DNA of 64,000 nt from Sphingomonas lycopersici (lineage in GTDB: Bacteria; Pseudomonadota; Alphaproteobacteria; Sphingomonadales; Sphingomonadaceae), in assembly GCF_026130605.1 (NCBI RefSeq), contig NZ_JANFAU010000001.1, forward strand, positions 248,001 through 312,000, read 5' to 3'. The notes below the pieces were generated by a model, which was not told the origin of the DNA, did no database searches, and saw nothing but the letters and a program-made list of their open reading frames with translations. Positions within the stretch are counted from its first letter, which is position 1. Each line of letters starts with the position of its first letter. Shown here piece after piece: positions 32,512-42,570 of the stretch. The position numbers were made by a program, and so were the translations under genes.

Positions 32512-33003
32512 ATGTCGACCGACCTGCACGAAGAGCTGACCGATTATCTCGACGCCTATTTCGCGGCGTGGAATCGCTATGACGTGCCCGCGATGCGCGC
32601 CTTGTGGGACGAGAGCGAGGAAAAGGCGCTCTATCTCGCCGAGGAATGCGAGCCGCATATCGGCTGGGAGGCGATCCTCGGCTATTGGGGCGTCGATCGC
32701 TCCAAGGCCGAACGGCTGCTGACATGGCGCGATCTCCATGCGGTACAGGCCGGCGCGGATGTCGCGATCGTTTTCTTCCACGCCAATTGGAGCACCTATC
32801 TGCCCGGCAACCGGCTCTATCCCAAGCCGTTCGGTGGCCCGGTGCGGATCAGCATGACATTGCGGCGGACGGCCGAGGGCTGGCGCGCGATCCATTATGT
32901 CGAATGCCCGCTTGCGTCGCTGATCCAGCTGCGCAAGGCGCATGAGGACGCCGTCGACCCCGCGCTCTACGCGCGGCTCGCGGCGAAGGGGATCACCTAT
33001 TGA
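32512..33003 (+). CDS. NTF2-like (SnoaL-type) protein
   Basis: A 163-residue single-domain cone-shaped fold: the helix at residues 5-30 (ELTDYLDAYFAAWNRYDVPAMRALWDE) followed by beta strands ending in WRAIHYVECPLASLIQLRKA. Members serve as isomerases, dehydratases, hydrolases or just ligand binders. No fixed catalytic set is evident; Asp/Glu in the pocket (AEECEPHIGWEAILGYWG) are candidates. It lies three bases after the dehydrogenase stop, so it belongs to the operon. Function unknown. Confidence 0.8.
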   Translation: MSTDLHEELTDYLDAYFAAWNRYDVPAMRALWDESEEKALYLAEECEPHIGWEAILGYWGVDRSKAERLLTWRDLHAVQAGADVAIVFFHANWSTYLPGNRLYPKPFGGPVRISMTLRRTAEGWRAIHYVECPLASLIQLRKAHEDAVDPALYARLAAKGITY

Positions 33004-33014
33004 AGGATTCATCG

Positions 33015-33560
33015 ATGAGCACGGACATCCAGAATATTTCCGTCACGACGATCGACGGCAAACCGGCATCGCTCGCCGATTATGCCGGATCGGTCGCGCT
33101 GGTCGTCAATGTCGCGTCGAAATGCGGGCTCACCCCGCAATATGACGGGCTCGAAAAGCTTTATCGCACCTATCAGGACAAGGGCCTCGTCGTCCTCGGC
33201 TTTCCGGCCAACAATTTCCTCGCGCAGGAACCGGGCAGCGAGGAGGAGATCCTTCAATTCTGCACCACCAGCTATGACGTGACCTTCCCGATGTTCGCCA
33301 AGATCAGCGTCGCGGGCGAGGATCGCCATCCGCTCTATGCGGCACTGGTCTCGGCGCGACCGGCGCGCACCGGCGGCGCGGCGATGCGCGAGCGGTTGGC
33401 GTCGAAGGACATCCCGATCTACCCCGAGCCGGAAGTGCTTTGGAATTTCGAGAAGTTCCTCGTCGGCAAGAACGGCGAGGTGCTCGCCCGCTTCAGCCCC
33501 GACACCGCGCCCGAGGATCCCGCGCTCACCGCCGCGATCGAAAGCGCGCTGGCGGCATAA
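33015..33560 (+). CDS. Glutathione peroxidase (Cys type)
   Basis: A 181-residue thioredoxin-fold peroxidase. NVASKCGLTPQYDGLEKLY holds the peroxidatic Cys near residue 36, with the partner residues in FPANNFLAQEPGSEEEI (Gln replaced by Ala-Gln region) and WNFEKFLV. It reduces hydroperoxides with thioredoxin or glutathione. The ATG at 33015 has AAGGA upstream; the in-frame TTG at 33000 is less likely. It closes the operon and is followed by a strong terminator, so it probably handles peroxides arising from the flavoenzymes (inference). Confidence 0.92.
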   Translation: MSTDIQNISVTTIDGKPASLADYAGSVALVVNVASKCGLTPQYDGLEKLYRTYQDKGLVVLGFPANNFLAQEPGSEEEILQFCTTSYDVTFPMFAKISVAGEDRHPLYAALVSARPARTGGAAMRERLASKDIPIYPEPEVLWNFEKFLVGKNGEVLARFSPDTAPEDPALTAAIESALAA

Positions 33561-33567
33561 CGCGATC

Positions 33568-33599
33568 GGGGAGGCGTGAATCGCCTCCCCACCCTTTTC
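33568..33599 (+). terminator. Terminator of the monooxygenase-GPx operon
   Basis: GGGGAGGCG, loop TGAAT, CGCCTCCCC, then ACCCTTTTC: a perfect nine-pair stem with a short T-run. It lies between convergent genes and may work for both. Confidence 0.85.
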
Positions 33600-36500
33600 A
33601 GAACGCCAGCCTGATCCCGGCGTTGCCCTTGACGCTATAGCTCTTGCCGAAATCGTTGATCGCTGTGTTGGCCGAGGCTTCGCCGAACAAAGTCAGCCGA
33701 TTACCGATCAGCGCGCTGCCGCCGACGCCCAGCTCGCCCCACAAACGGTGGTTCTCGCGCCGGATCGGCGTCCCCGCCACATCGGCCACCGTCCCGTCGA
33801 GCCATTCGTAGCTGAGGTTGGCGATGCCGTAGAGATAGCGCCCGGCGTCCTGCCGCTCGACCGACAGCCCCCAGCGACTCTTGAGGCTGCCGCCGAGATG
33901 TGACGAGACCGCCGCGCCATGCGGGTCGGAGAAGCGGTCGAAGGTGACATGCTGATAGACCATCTGGATCTGCGGTGTGACCGACAGCTTGGCCCCCACC
34001 GGCGCGCGCTTGCCGACCTCCAGGCTATAGGTCTGGCCGAACCCGTGCTTGCCGTCGGCGAGCGTGCCGAGCACCGCCGAGCGCAGCCTGCTGTCGAACC
34101 ACGTCGCCTGCGCGCGGCCGTCGATGTAGAAGCCCTTCGGCCCGAACCAGGTCAGCGTCGCCCCCGCGCTATAGCCCTTGGTCTTGATGCTACCGCCGCC
34201 ATAGACCGAGGCGATGCTCGCATTGGCCTCGCCATAGCCGCCGAGCACGCCGAGCACGAGGCTCGCGCCGTCGCCGCGTTCGCTCAGCACATGATCGGCG
34301 CCGAGCTCCATCTTCCAGCTGTCGACATTGACGTCGGCAAGGCTGGTCGAGACGGTCGCATTGGGGCGCGAGCGGCCCGCCTGCATCCGGCCCCAGATCC
34401 CCGACGGCTTGCCGCTCTCGGTCGCCGCCCATTGCCGGTTGCCGGTGCGCTGCTGCATCGTCCCGACATCGGTGAGCGCCAGCAGCGTCTGGCCATAAGC
34501 CTCATAGACCGGCACCCCCGGCTGGTAGAGCGGCACCTGCGGCTGTTCCGGCGCGACGAGCAGCGTCGAGCGCAGATACCAGTCGCCGTCGGTCGGGGTG
34601 GCGACCCCGCCCTTGTAGAGCCGATAGCCATAGGCGCCGGCGATCACCGCCTGTTCGCCGCCGATCGCATAATCGCCGTGGAGCAGGAAGGTGCCGTCCG
34701 ACGCCCCGGTCACGTCGACGATCTTGATCCCCTCGACCGTCTGCGCGCCGAGCCCGCCGCGGTTGACGAGATCGATCGTCGTGCGCCCGGCGGTCGCGCC
34801 GGTGATGAGCCGGTCGGTCTGAGAGGCGTCGCCGCCGAGCACGGTCTCGATCTCCAGCCGGCCGCCCGCGCCGGTATAGCTCGCCGCGGTCAGCGTGCCG
34901 AACCCGTCGCGGCCCGGCGCGACGATGCCGAGGTTGGTGACCCCACCGACCGATCCGGTGCCTTCGAGCCGCGCGCCGCTGGCGACGTTGACCGTGCCGC
35001 CCAGCGTCCCGGTGACCGCGAGCGTCCCCGCCGCGATCGTGGTCGCGCCGGTGTAGCCGCCGCCATTGCCGGTCAGCAGCAAGGTGCCGGCGCCGGTCTT
35101 GGCCAGCGCGCCGCTGCCGGAAAGCGGGCCGGCAAGCGTGAGCGTGGTGGCGTTCGCGGTCGCGATCGTCCCAGCTCCCGCGACAGTGACCGCGCGGTTG
35201 CTGGCGAAGGTCGCGCTGGTCGCCAGCGCGCCGCCGTCGAAGCGCAGGCCCCCGCTCGCCGCGCCGAGGCTGGCGTCACGCGCGATCTGCAGCGTGCCGC
35301 CGTTGATCGCGGTGCCGCCGGTGTAGCTGTTGGTGCCGGTGAGGACGAGCGTGCCCGCGTCGGTCTTGACCAATTGCGCATCGCCCGCGAGCGCCGCGTT
35401 GATCGTCGCAACGAACCCGGCCCCGGCTGAACTCCCGTCACCGACGCGGACCACCGATTGCGGCGCGGTCAGCGTGATCGGGTCGCCGTTGATCGTGTAG
35501 CCGCTGGCGGCGAACTGCATCCCCGCGGCGGTCACCGCGCCGAGGCTGTTGTCGACCGTCACCGTCCCGGCGCTGCCGCCGAACACCGCGAACGCGCCGT
35601 CGCTATAGGCCGCATTCACCACGCCATTGGCGTCGGTCCAATTGTCGTTGCCGGTGCCGTTCTGCCACGCGCCCGACCCGCCGTTGATCACGCCGTTGCC
35701 CTTCGGGCCGGATGCACCGTCCCAGAAATTGAGCGACAGCCCGGCGAAATTGATGAGATTGACCTGTCCGGCGACCGACGTCTGCACCGCGACATTGCTC
35801 CCGCCCGGCATGCTGCCGAGCGTCAGGCCGTTGTCGGTGAGCGTGCCGCCATAGTTGATCAGGCGATAGACGCCGGCCCCGAAATCGCCCCCCGCCGGGG
35901 TGGACACATTGAGCGTGCCGTCGAGCACGAGATTGCCCCCGACATTGACGAGATCGTTGAGCGCGCCGCCCGACACATTGGCCTGGCCGAGCTCATAAGC
36001 GAGCGTCGCGCTCTGGCTGATGAGCAGATCGCCGTTGATCGTGAGCGTGCCCACGCCGCCGACGCCGGGCGCCAGCGTGCCGCGCAGGTTCACATTGCCG
36101 CCGATCGTCCCGGTGCCGCCCAGCGTGGCGAGCTGGTCGATGGTCACCGGCCCGGTCGCCGCGCGATAATCGCCGGTCACGAACAGCGCCCCCTGCACCG
36201 CCTCGATGCCGCCGGTCTGGCTGCCCGTGCCGCCGAGCACCAGGGTGCCCGCGCCGAGCTTGCCGATCAGACCCGCGCCGGTGAGATTGCCGGTGAGCGT
36301 GAGCGTCGTGCCCGCATCGACCGAGAACACGCCCTGCCCGGCGAGATCGACCGCGCGCGCCGAGGTCAGATCCGCGGTGGTGTTGAGCGTGCCGCCGTTG
36401 AACGAGAGCCCGCCCGTCGCCGCGCCGAGATTGGCGTCGCGGGAAATCCGCAATGTGCCGCCGTTGATCGCGGTGCCCCCGGTGTAGCTGTTGGTGCCGA

Positions 36501-39500
36501 GGAGCTCGAGCCGGCCGACGTCCGTCTTGACCAGCTGGGTGCTGCCGGTGATCTCCGACGTGATGATCACGCTATAGCCGAGCCCGGCGCTGGTGCCGTC
36601 GCCGACGCGGATCACCGACTGCGGCCCGGTCAACGTCAGCGCATCGCCCTGGATGCGATAATTCGTCGTCGCGAACTGGAGCCCCGCGGCGGTGACCGTG
36701 CCGAGGCTGTTGTCGATCGTGACCAGCCCCCCGGTGCCGGCGAAGATCGCGAACGCGCCATTGTCATAGCCGGCGTTCACCGCCCCGGTCGCCTCCGTCC
36801 AGCTATTGTCGAGCGCGGTCCGCCACATCCCGCTGCCGCCGTCGACCATATTGTTGAGCTTGTTCGCCCCGGCGCTGCCGTCCCAGAAGTTGAGCAGCGC
36901 GCCGCCGGTGTTGACCAGATTGACCTGCCCCGCGATCGACGTCTGGACAGTGAGCGCCGGCCCTGTGGGCATCGTGCCCAGTGCGAGGCCATTGTCGGTC
37001 AGCGTGCCGGCATAGTTGAACACGCGATAGAGGCCGATATCGAAGCTGCCCCCGGCCGGGACCGTGACATTGAGCGTGCCGTCGACCGTCAAATTGCCGC
37101 CGACATTGACCAGATCATTGAGCGGACCGCCCACCGTGTTCCGCGCGCCGAACTCATAAGCGAGCGTCGACCCCGCGGCGAGCGAGAGGTTGCCGTTGAT
37201 CGTCAGCGTCCCCGGGCTGTTGCCCGGCGCCAAGGTGGCGCCGTCGCGCATGTCGACGCTGCCGCCGATAACGCCGCTGCCCGCAAGCGTCGCGCCCGCG
37301 AAGACCGTGGTCAGCCCGGTCGCCGCCGACTGATCGCCATTGATGCGCAGCGTTCCCGCGTTGACCAGCGTCTGCCCGGCGTAGCTGTTGCCCGCGGTCA
37401 GCGTCAGCACGCCCGGGCCGTTCTGCACCACCGACCCCGTTCCCGAGATCAGGCCGGAAAATCCGATATCGTCGGAATGGAAAAATACCAGTGAACCGTT
37501 GTTCGCGACGTCCCCGACGATCGAGCCGGCGGTTCCCCCGTTGCCGAGTTGCAGAACGCCCGCCGCGATCGTCGTGCCACCGGTGTAGCTGTTCGCACCG
37601 GTCAAGGTCAGCACGCCCTCGCCGTCCTTGATCAGCGCGCCCGCCCCGGTGAAGCGGGGAGCGATGCCGATGCTATAGCCATTCGTGTCGATGACGCCGC
37701 CATTTGCCCCGAGGGCGATGTCGCGCGCGTCGAAGCCGGTGAAGAAAGTGCCATTGTTGCGCGTGGCGCGAACCAGCCCGCCGTCGATCGCAAATGTAAC
37801 CGTCCCCCGACCGGCGCCGACCTGACTGGTCTCCAGAACCCCGCGATTGGCCGCCGTACCGTTCAGGGCAAGACTGCCGCTGGCGCCCGTGGCGACACCG
37901 AGTAGCAAGCCACCTTCGGCGTGCACCAGCCCGCCATCCTCGATCGTCAGCGCGCCATTTCCCTGGTTGCCGACGGTCATGTTGTAGCGGGTGACCTGCC
38001 AGTTCGATCCCGGACCGGTCACGACGACGCTGCCATCGGCATTGGCGCCGATATAACCCTGATCGCTGGTGACGCTTGCGCTGTCCTCGATGCGCAAGGT
38101 GCCGCTGCCGAAGCTGCCGATCGTCAATTGCGCGGCGCTGATCCAGGACGTGCCGGGACCGGTGACGACGACATCGCCGTGCGCACTTGCGCCGACGACC
38201 GCATCCTGGCTCGAAACCAGCGCGCCGTCCGCGATGCGCAACGCGCCGGTCTCCCAAAGGCCGACGTTGAGCCGGCCGGCGATTTGCCAGGCGGACCCCG
38301 TTCCGGTGACCAGCGCCTGACCGGCACTGTCTTGGCCGATGACGGCGCCGTCGCTCATTATCTTGCCGCCATCGGCGATCGTCAGCTCGCCCGTTCCACC
38401 CGAACCGACCGACAAGCCACCGACGGTCCAGGTCGATGCGCCGCCGCTGGCGTTGCGGCCGGTGACCGTAAGCCGGGCCTGATCGCCGATGCCGCCGCCG
38501 ATCCAGCCGTTGACGCTGCTCATCGTGCCGCCGTCGCCGAGCCGCAACTCGCCAGCCCTGACGTAGAGATCGCCCGCGACGCTATCGGCACCGGTCAGCA
38601 CGAGCGTGCCGAGGTCGCGTTTCTCGAGATCGCCGTCGCTGGTCAGCGCCGATGCGATCGTCGCGGTATAGCCGGCGCCGGCCAGCGTACCGTCACCGAC
38701 CCGGATCACCGATTGCGGCGCGGTCAGCGTGATCGCGTCGCCGGTCAGGATATAGCCGTCGCTGGCGAACTGCAGGCCCGAGGCGGTGACCGCGCCGCCG
38801 CCGCCATCGACCGTCACCGTGCCGGGCGCGGCCGAGAAGATCGCGAAGGCGCCGTCGTAATAGGCGGTATTCAACGTGCCGTCGGCGAGCGTCCAGTTAT
38901 CGCTGCCCGCGCCGCTCCGCCAGATGCCGGAGCCGCCGCTGACGATGCCGTCGCCACCCGCGCCGCCGCCGTCCCAGAAATTGACGTCCACGCCCGCGAT
39001 GTTGACGAGGTTGACCTGATGGGCGATCGAGGTCTGCACCTGCACGATCGCGTCCGCCGGCATCGTGCCGACCGCAAGCCCCTGATCGTTCAGCGTGCCG
39101 CCGTAACTGATCACGCGATAGAGGCCGACGTCGAAATTGCCGCCGGGGGTGGCGGTGACGTCGATCGTACCGGCCAGCGTCAGATTGCCGCCGACGACGG
39201 TGAGATCGTTGAGCGGGCCGCCGACGACATCGGAATGGCCGAATTCATAATCGAGCAAAGACCCGCTGGAGAGCGCAAGATCGCCCGCGATCGTCAGCGT
39301 GCCCGGGCTGTTGCCGGGCGCCAGCGTGCCGCCGCTGGCGATCGTCACATTGCCGCCGATCGTCCCGGCGCCGCCGAGCCGGCCGCCGCTCTGCACATTG
39401 ACGAGGCTGGCGGCGCTGCCGAGCGTGCCGTTGACGCGCAGCGCACCGCCCGAGACGATCGTCGTGCCGGTGAACAACGCGCTGTTGCCGGTGAGATTGG

Positions 39501-42282
39501 TGTCGCCCGCGACCTGGTTGATCGCCCCCGCGCCCGAGATCGCGGCGCCGAAAATATAATCGGTGTCGGTGTGGTTGAAATTGATCCGCGAGGTCGCGCT
39601 GCCCAAAGCGAGCGACGGCGCGGTGAACGCCCCCGCCGCCGCGGCAGCCTGCCCTTCGCCGCCGCCGATATTGAGGATGCCCGTCGCGGTGCCGACATCG
39701 GCGAGGACGAGAGAGCCGGCGACGTTCACCGCGCCGCCGTCGCTGAGGGTGAGCGCGCCGGTGCCGGCGCCGCTGCCGATCACCAGATCGCCGCTCGTGC
39801 GGAAACGCGAATTGGCGCCGGAAACGGTGAGCGTCGCCGGCAGCGCCGCCGAGACCGTCCCGAAGGTCGCGTTGGTGAAGGTCGCCGCGCCGCCCTGATC
39901 GAGCATGAAGCGGCCATTGGTCATCAGCAGCGCATCGCTGCTCGTCCAGTTCGATCCCGCGCCGGTGATCGAAATGTCGAGGAGGCGGGTGGTGCCGTTC
40001 TGCGCATTGCCCGCCGCTGTGCCGACCGTGCTGGCCGCCGCGGTGTGCAGCGCGCCGCCGCCGCTGATCGTCACGGCGCCGCCGGTGTTGGCGGCGGCGG
40101 CAAGCGTCAGGCCACCCGTCATATCAGCCTGCGAGCCGGTGCCGTCGATCGTGAACCGCGCTGTGCCGAGCTGGGTTCGCAGCGACATGCCGCCGGCGGT
40201 GAGATCGAGATGGCCGCCGTTGGTGATGTTGACGGCCACGACCCGGCCATTGTTTCCCGCGACGTTCATCGCGGCAGTACCGAACGCGGAACCCTGTCCG
40301 TCGACGGCGAGCGCGGTATTGCCCGAGCTCAGCGTCGTCGGGCCGCCGGAGGTCATCTTGGCGCCCCCGTTGACGAGAAGCTGCCCCGCGGAAAGCGTCG
40401 TTCCGCCGCGGTAGGTGACGATGGCCCTGTTCGTAACGAGAAGCCCGCCCGAGCCGTTGACGGTCGTCGCGCCGTTATAATCGCTGCTACCGGTCAGGGT
40501 GAGCAACCCGGCGCCGCTCGTGGTGAGAGCGCCGCCGCCACGGATCTGGCCCGTATAGGTATAAGCGGCCGAATTGCCGAAGATCAGCAGGCCGTCGTCT
40601 TGCACATCACCCAGGATCGATCCGTTAACGCGCAGCGTGCCGGCCGCGATCGTCGTGCCGCCGACGTAGGTATTGTCGCCGCTCAGGATGAGCGTGCCGG
40701 CGCCCGATTTGAGCAAAGCTCCCCCGCCCAGAAGCGGCTGTGTCAGCGTGAGGCTCGCACCGGGGGTGACCTCGATCCCGGCGCCGTTCGCCGCCCAGTT
40801 GATCGATCGTGCGATATTGCCGTTGCCGGTCCATTGGAGCGCGCCGCCGGAGATCGTGAACGCGCCGGTGCCGAGCGCGGTCTCGGACCCGATCGACAGC
40901 TTGCCAGCGGTGATCGTCGTACCGCCGCTATGATTATTCCCCACCAGCGTGGTGGTGCCCGATCCACTCTGAAGGACCGAGATGGCGCCGTTGATATTTC
41001 CGACGGACAGGTTACTGTTCTGCTGGAAGATCAGCGCGCCGCTGCCGATAATAGCGGGGATTGCCCCGCCGACGGTGCCCGCGTCGAACAGGAGCGTGCC
41101 CTGCTGGAGCTCCCAGACGCTCGTCGGCAGACCACTGGCATTGCCCGTCAGCATCCAGGTGCTCGTGCCGACCTTCACGAAGCGATTGAAATTCCGATAC
41201 TGCCCCGCCGCGCCAACCAGCGACATATCGAAGCTCGAATCGACGTTCCCGCCGAGCTGCAACGATTGGGCGAAGCCGGCCGATGCGTTGGCGATCACGA
41301 GCCCGGTGATGCTCGATCCCGCCTGCAATTCGAGCAGGGTAAGCTGGGCCTGGCTGAGATCCATCGCCACCGCGCCGCCGGCACCGGCGCGGATGATGCC
41401 GCCGTTCACGATGTTGACCGGCAGCGTCGTCCCCTGGATCGCCACCGCGCCATTGCCACCCTCGATCAGCCCATAGTTGACGATCGGGACGCTGAGCGTC
41501 TTCAGCGCGATGCCCGCGCCGCCCAGCGCGCCGCCGCTACCGTCGCCGCCGCGCACGATGCCCGTCGCATTGTTGGTGAAGCTCTGCACCCCGCTGACGC
41601 CGACGCCGATAAAGGCGCCCGCGCCACCGGCCACCCCCAGCCCGGCGCCGCCCTGGATCGTGCCGTTATTGACCACGCTGGCGTTGCCGCTGACCTGCAT
41701 CCCGAGGCCGCCGCTGAGCCCGCCCACGCCCGAGCTGCCGCCGGTGATCGTGCCGTTGTTGATCAAATTGCCGTTGTTCTGGATATTGGCGCCGAGCGCC
41801 CTGGTGCTGGTGCCGTTGCTGCCGCTTCCCCCGGTGATCGTGGCGTAATTGGTAATCGTCGTCGTGATGCCGCCGGGGCTGGCGGTGGTCAGCCCGGCCT
41901 GGCCGGTAAAGTTGATCGGGTCGTCATTGCCGTGAATCGTGCCGTACAGCGTCACGAGGCCGGCGGGCGCGATCCCGTTGGTCGAAAAGCCGGCGGTATC
42001 GATGATCAGCGTCTTGGTGCTGGCGGGCAGCGCGCCGGTGATCGCGATATCGGCGGTCAAGGTGATCGTCGAGCTGAGATCGCCGTCCGCATTCGCGTCG
42101 AGGATCGCTTGGCGCAATTCGGCATCGGTGCCGGCGGGATAACCCCTGGCCCAGGCCGTCGAAGGAAAAACGCCCGCGAGCACCAGCGCCATCCCGCCGA
42201 CCCCGGTCAGCAGCCCGCGCCTGCGCGCGATCGGGCGGGAGACGGACGCGTGCCGACGATGCGCTTGTTTCACGCTGTTCAT
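33598..42282 (-). CDS. Giant autotransporter adhesin-like protein
   Basis: A 2894-residue type Va secreted protein. An extended basic N-terminus (RPIARRRGLLTGVGGMALVLAG, cleavage near PSTAWA) leads a passenger of beta-helix repeats. The first ~300 residues are rich in NNGTI/GG turns; then come at least ten autotransporter-associated strand repeats (variants of TGGTTIAAGTL) and three long homologous modules. The last ~280 residues form the outer-membrane barrel, ending GIRLAF. The ATG at 42282 follows GAGAG and AAGGGA. The passenger is probably surface-exposed and adhesive, or holds the neighbouring sulfatase's polymer; no catalytic domain is seen. It follows the sulfatase gene by 288 bases that contain an AT-rich candidate promoter near 42490-42560. 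Confidence 0.9.
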   Translation of the reverse strand: MNSVKQAHRRHASVSRPIARRRGLLTGVGGMALVLAGVFPSTAWARGYPAGTDAELRQAILDANADGDLSSTITLTADIAITGALPASTKTLIIDTAGFSTNGIAPAGLVTLYGTIHGNDDPINFTGQAGLTTASPGGITTTITNYATITGGSGSNGTSTRALGANIQNNGNLINNGTITGGSSGVGGLSGGLGMQVSGNASVVNNGTIQGGAGLGVAGGAGAFIGVGVSGVQSFTNNATGIVRGGDGSGGALGGAGIALKTLSVPIVNYGLIEGGNGAVAIQGTTLPVNIVNGGIIRAGAGGAVAMDLSQAQLTLLELQAGSSITGLVIANASAGFAQSLQLGGNVDSSFDMSLVGAAGQYRNFNRFVKVGTSTWMLTGNASGLPTSVWELQQGTLLFDAGTVGGAIPAIIGSGALIFQQNSNLSVGNINGAISVLQSGSGTTTLVGNNHSGGTTITAGKLSIGSETALGTGAFTISGGALQWTGNGNIARSINWAANGAGIEVTPGASLTLTQPLLGGGALLKSGAGTLILSGDNTYVGGTTIAAGTLRVNGSILGDVQDDGLLIFGNSAAYTYTGQIRGGGALTTSGAGLLTLTGSSDYNGATTVNGSGGLLVTNRAIVTYRGGTTLSAGQLLVNGGAKMTSGGPTTLSSGNTALAVDGQGSAFGTAAMNVAGNNGRVVAVNITNGGHLDLTAGGMSLRTQLGTARFTIDGTGSQADMTGGLTLAAAANTGGAVTISGGGALHTAAASTVGTAAGNAQNGTTRLLDISITGAGSNWTSSDALLMTNGRFMLDQGGAATFTNATFGTVSAALPATLTVSGANSRFRTSGDLVIGSGAGTGALTLSDGGAVNVAGSLVLADVGTATGILNIGGGEGQAAAAAGAFTAPSLALGSATSRINFNHTDTDYIFGAAISGAGAINQVAGDTNLTGNSALFTGTTIVSGGALRVNGTLGSAASLVNVQSGGRLGGAGTIGGNVTIASGGTLAPGNSPGTLTIAGDLALSSGSLLDYEFGHSDVVGGPLNDLTVVGGNLTLAGTIDVTATPGGNFDVGLYRVISYGGTLNDQGLAVGTMPADAIVQVQTSIAHQVNLVNIAGVDVNFWDGGGAGGDGIVSGGSGIWRSGAGSDNWTLADGTLNTAYYDGAFAIFSAAPGTVTVDGGGGAVTASGLQFASDGYILTGDAITLTAPQSVIRVGDGTLAGAGYTATIASALTSDGDLEKRDLGTLVLTGADSVAGDLYVRAGELRLGDGGTMSSVNGWIGGGIGDQARLTVTGRNASGGASTWTVGGLSVGSGGTGELTIADGGKIMSDGAVIGQDSAGQALVTGTGSAWQIAGRLNVGLWETGALRIADGALVSSQDAVVGASAHGDVVVTGPGTSWISAAQLTIGSFGSGTLRIEDSASVTSDQGYIGANADGSVVVTGPGSNWQVTRYNMTVGNQGNGALTIEDGGLVHAEGGLLLGVATGASGSLALNGTAANRGVLETSQVGAGRGTVTFAIDGGLVRATRNNGTFFTGFDARDIALGANGGVIDTNGYSIGIAPRFTGAGALIKDGEGVLTLTGANSYTGGTTIAAGVLQLGNGGTAGSIVGDVANNGSLVFFHSDDIGFSGLISGTGSVVQNGPGVLTLTAGNSYAGQTLVNAGTLRINGDQSAATGLTTVFAGATLAGSGVIGGSVDMRDGATLAPGNSPGTLTINGNLSLAAGSTLAYEFGARNTVGGPLNDLVNVGGNLTVDGTLNVTVPAGGSFDIGLYRVFNYAGTLTDNGLALGTMPTGPALTVQTSIAGQVNLVNTGGALLNFWDGSAGANKLNNMVDGGSGMWRTALDNSWTEATGAVNAGYDNGAFAIFAGTGGLVTIDNSLGTVTAAGLQFATTNYRIQGDALTLTGPQSVIRVGDGTSAGLGYSVIITSEITGSTQLVKTDVGRLELLGTNSYTGGTAINGGTLRISRDANLGAATGGLSFNGGTLNTTADLTSARAVDLAGQGVFSVDAGTTLTLTGNLTGAGLIGKLGAGTLVLGGTGSQTGGIEAVQGALFVTGDYRAATGPVTIDQLATLGGTGTIGGNVNLRGTLAPGVGGVGTLTINGDLLISQSATLAYELGQANVSGGALNDLVNVGGNLVLDGTLNVSTPAGGDFGAGVYRLINYGGTLTDNGLTLGSMPGGSNVAVQTSVAGQVNLINFAGLSLNFWDGASGPKGNGVINGGSGAWQNGTGNDNWTDANGVVNAAYSDGAFAVFGGSAGTVTVDNSLGAVTAAGMQFAASGYTINGDPITLTAPQSVVRVGDGSSAGAGFVATINAALAGDAQLVKTDAGTLVLTGTNSYTGGTAINGGTLQIARDASLGAASGGLRFDGGALATSATFASNRAVTVAGAGTIATANATTLTLAGPLSGSGALAKTGAGTLLLTGNGGGYTGATTIAAGTLAVTGTLGGTVNVASGARLEGTGSVGGVTNLGIVAPGRDGFGTLTAASYTGAGGRLEIETVLGGDASQTDRLITGATAGRTTIDLVNRGGLGAQTVEGIKIVDVTGASDGTFLLHGDYAIGGEQAVIAGAYGYRLYKGGVATPTDGDWYLRSTLLVAPEQPQVPLYQPGVPVYEAYGQTLLALTDVGTMQQRTGNRQWAATESGKPSGIWGRMQAGRSRPNATVSTSLADVNVDSWKMELGADHVLSERGDGASLVLGVLGGYGEANASIASVYGGGSIKTKGYSAGATLTWFGPKGFYIDGRAQATWFDSRLRSAVLGTLADGKHGFGQTYSLEVGKRAPVGAKLSVTPQIQMVYQHVTFDRFSDPHGAAVSSHLGGSLKSRWGLSVERQDAGRYLYGIANLSYEWLDGTVADVAGTPIRRENHRLWGELGVGGSALIGNRLTLFGEASANTAINDFGKSYSVKGNAGIRLAF
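35320..36080 (-). repeat. Autotransporter long module, copy 3
   Basis: Codes for a module running from LAPGVGGVGTLTI through an NFWDG segment (about 35720) to VLTGTNSYTGGTAINGG. About 250 residues, homologous to the copies at 36490 and 38590. Copies 2 and 3 lie close together; copy 1 is separated by other repeats. Confidence 0.75.
36490..37235 (-). repeat. Autotransporter long module, copy 2
   Basis: Runs from LAPGNSPGTLTI through LNFWDGSAG (about 36890) to ELLGTNSYTGGTAINGG. Same order of segments as copies 1 and 3: YEFG strand, LYRV.YGGTL, V.VQTSIAGQVNLVN, NFWDG, GGSG.W, GAFAIF, QSVIRVGDG. Confidence 0.75.
38590..39330 (-). repeat. Autotransporter long module, copy 1
   Basis: Runs from LAPGNSPGTLTI through VNFWDGGGA (about 38980) to LGTLVLTGADS. 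It is the copy nearest the N-terminus and differs from the others after QSVIRVGDG. Confidence 0.75.
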
Positions 42283-42570
42283 CTCTCGATTCCCTTCAAC
42301 GAAAACGGTCGGAAAAACGTCGATCGAAGAGGAAGCGCCACGGGCTCGAAAACCCGCGCTGCCGAGAGGCGCACGCCACCGTCCACATCCACACGCCCCC
42401 TTCCGGCAACCCCTTGCTCGTGCGGACGAATCCGCCGGCCTTGCGCCGCACCGCCGCCAGCGGTTCGCCCCCGGCCGCAATGGCGCCGAAAGATTAACCG
42501 AATGTTGAATTTCCGTGTAATACGCCCGCGAAGTGGCGGAAAAATAACCTATTCTTCCTATCGCCGCGCG

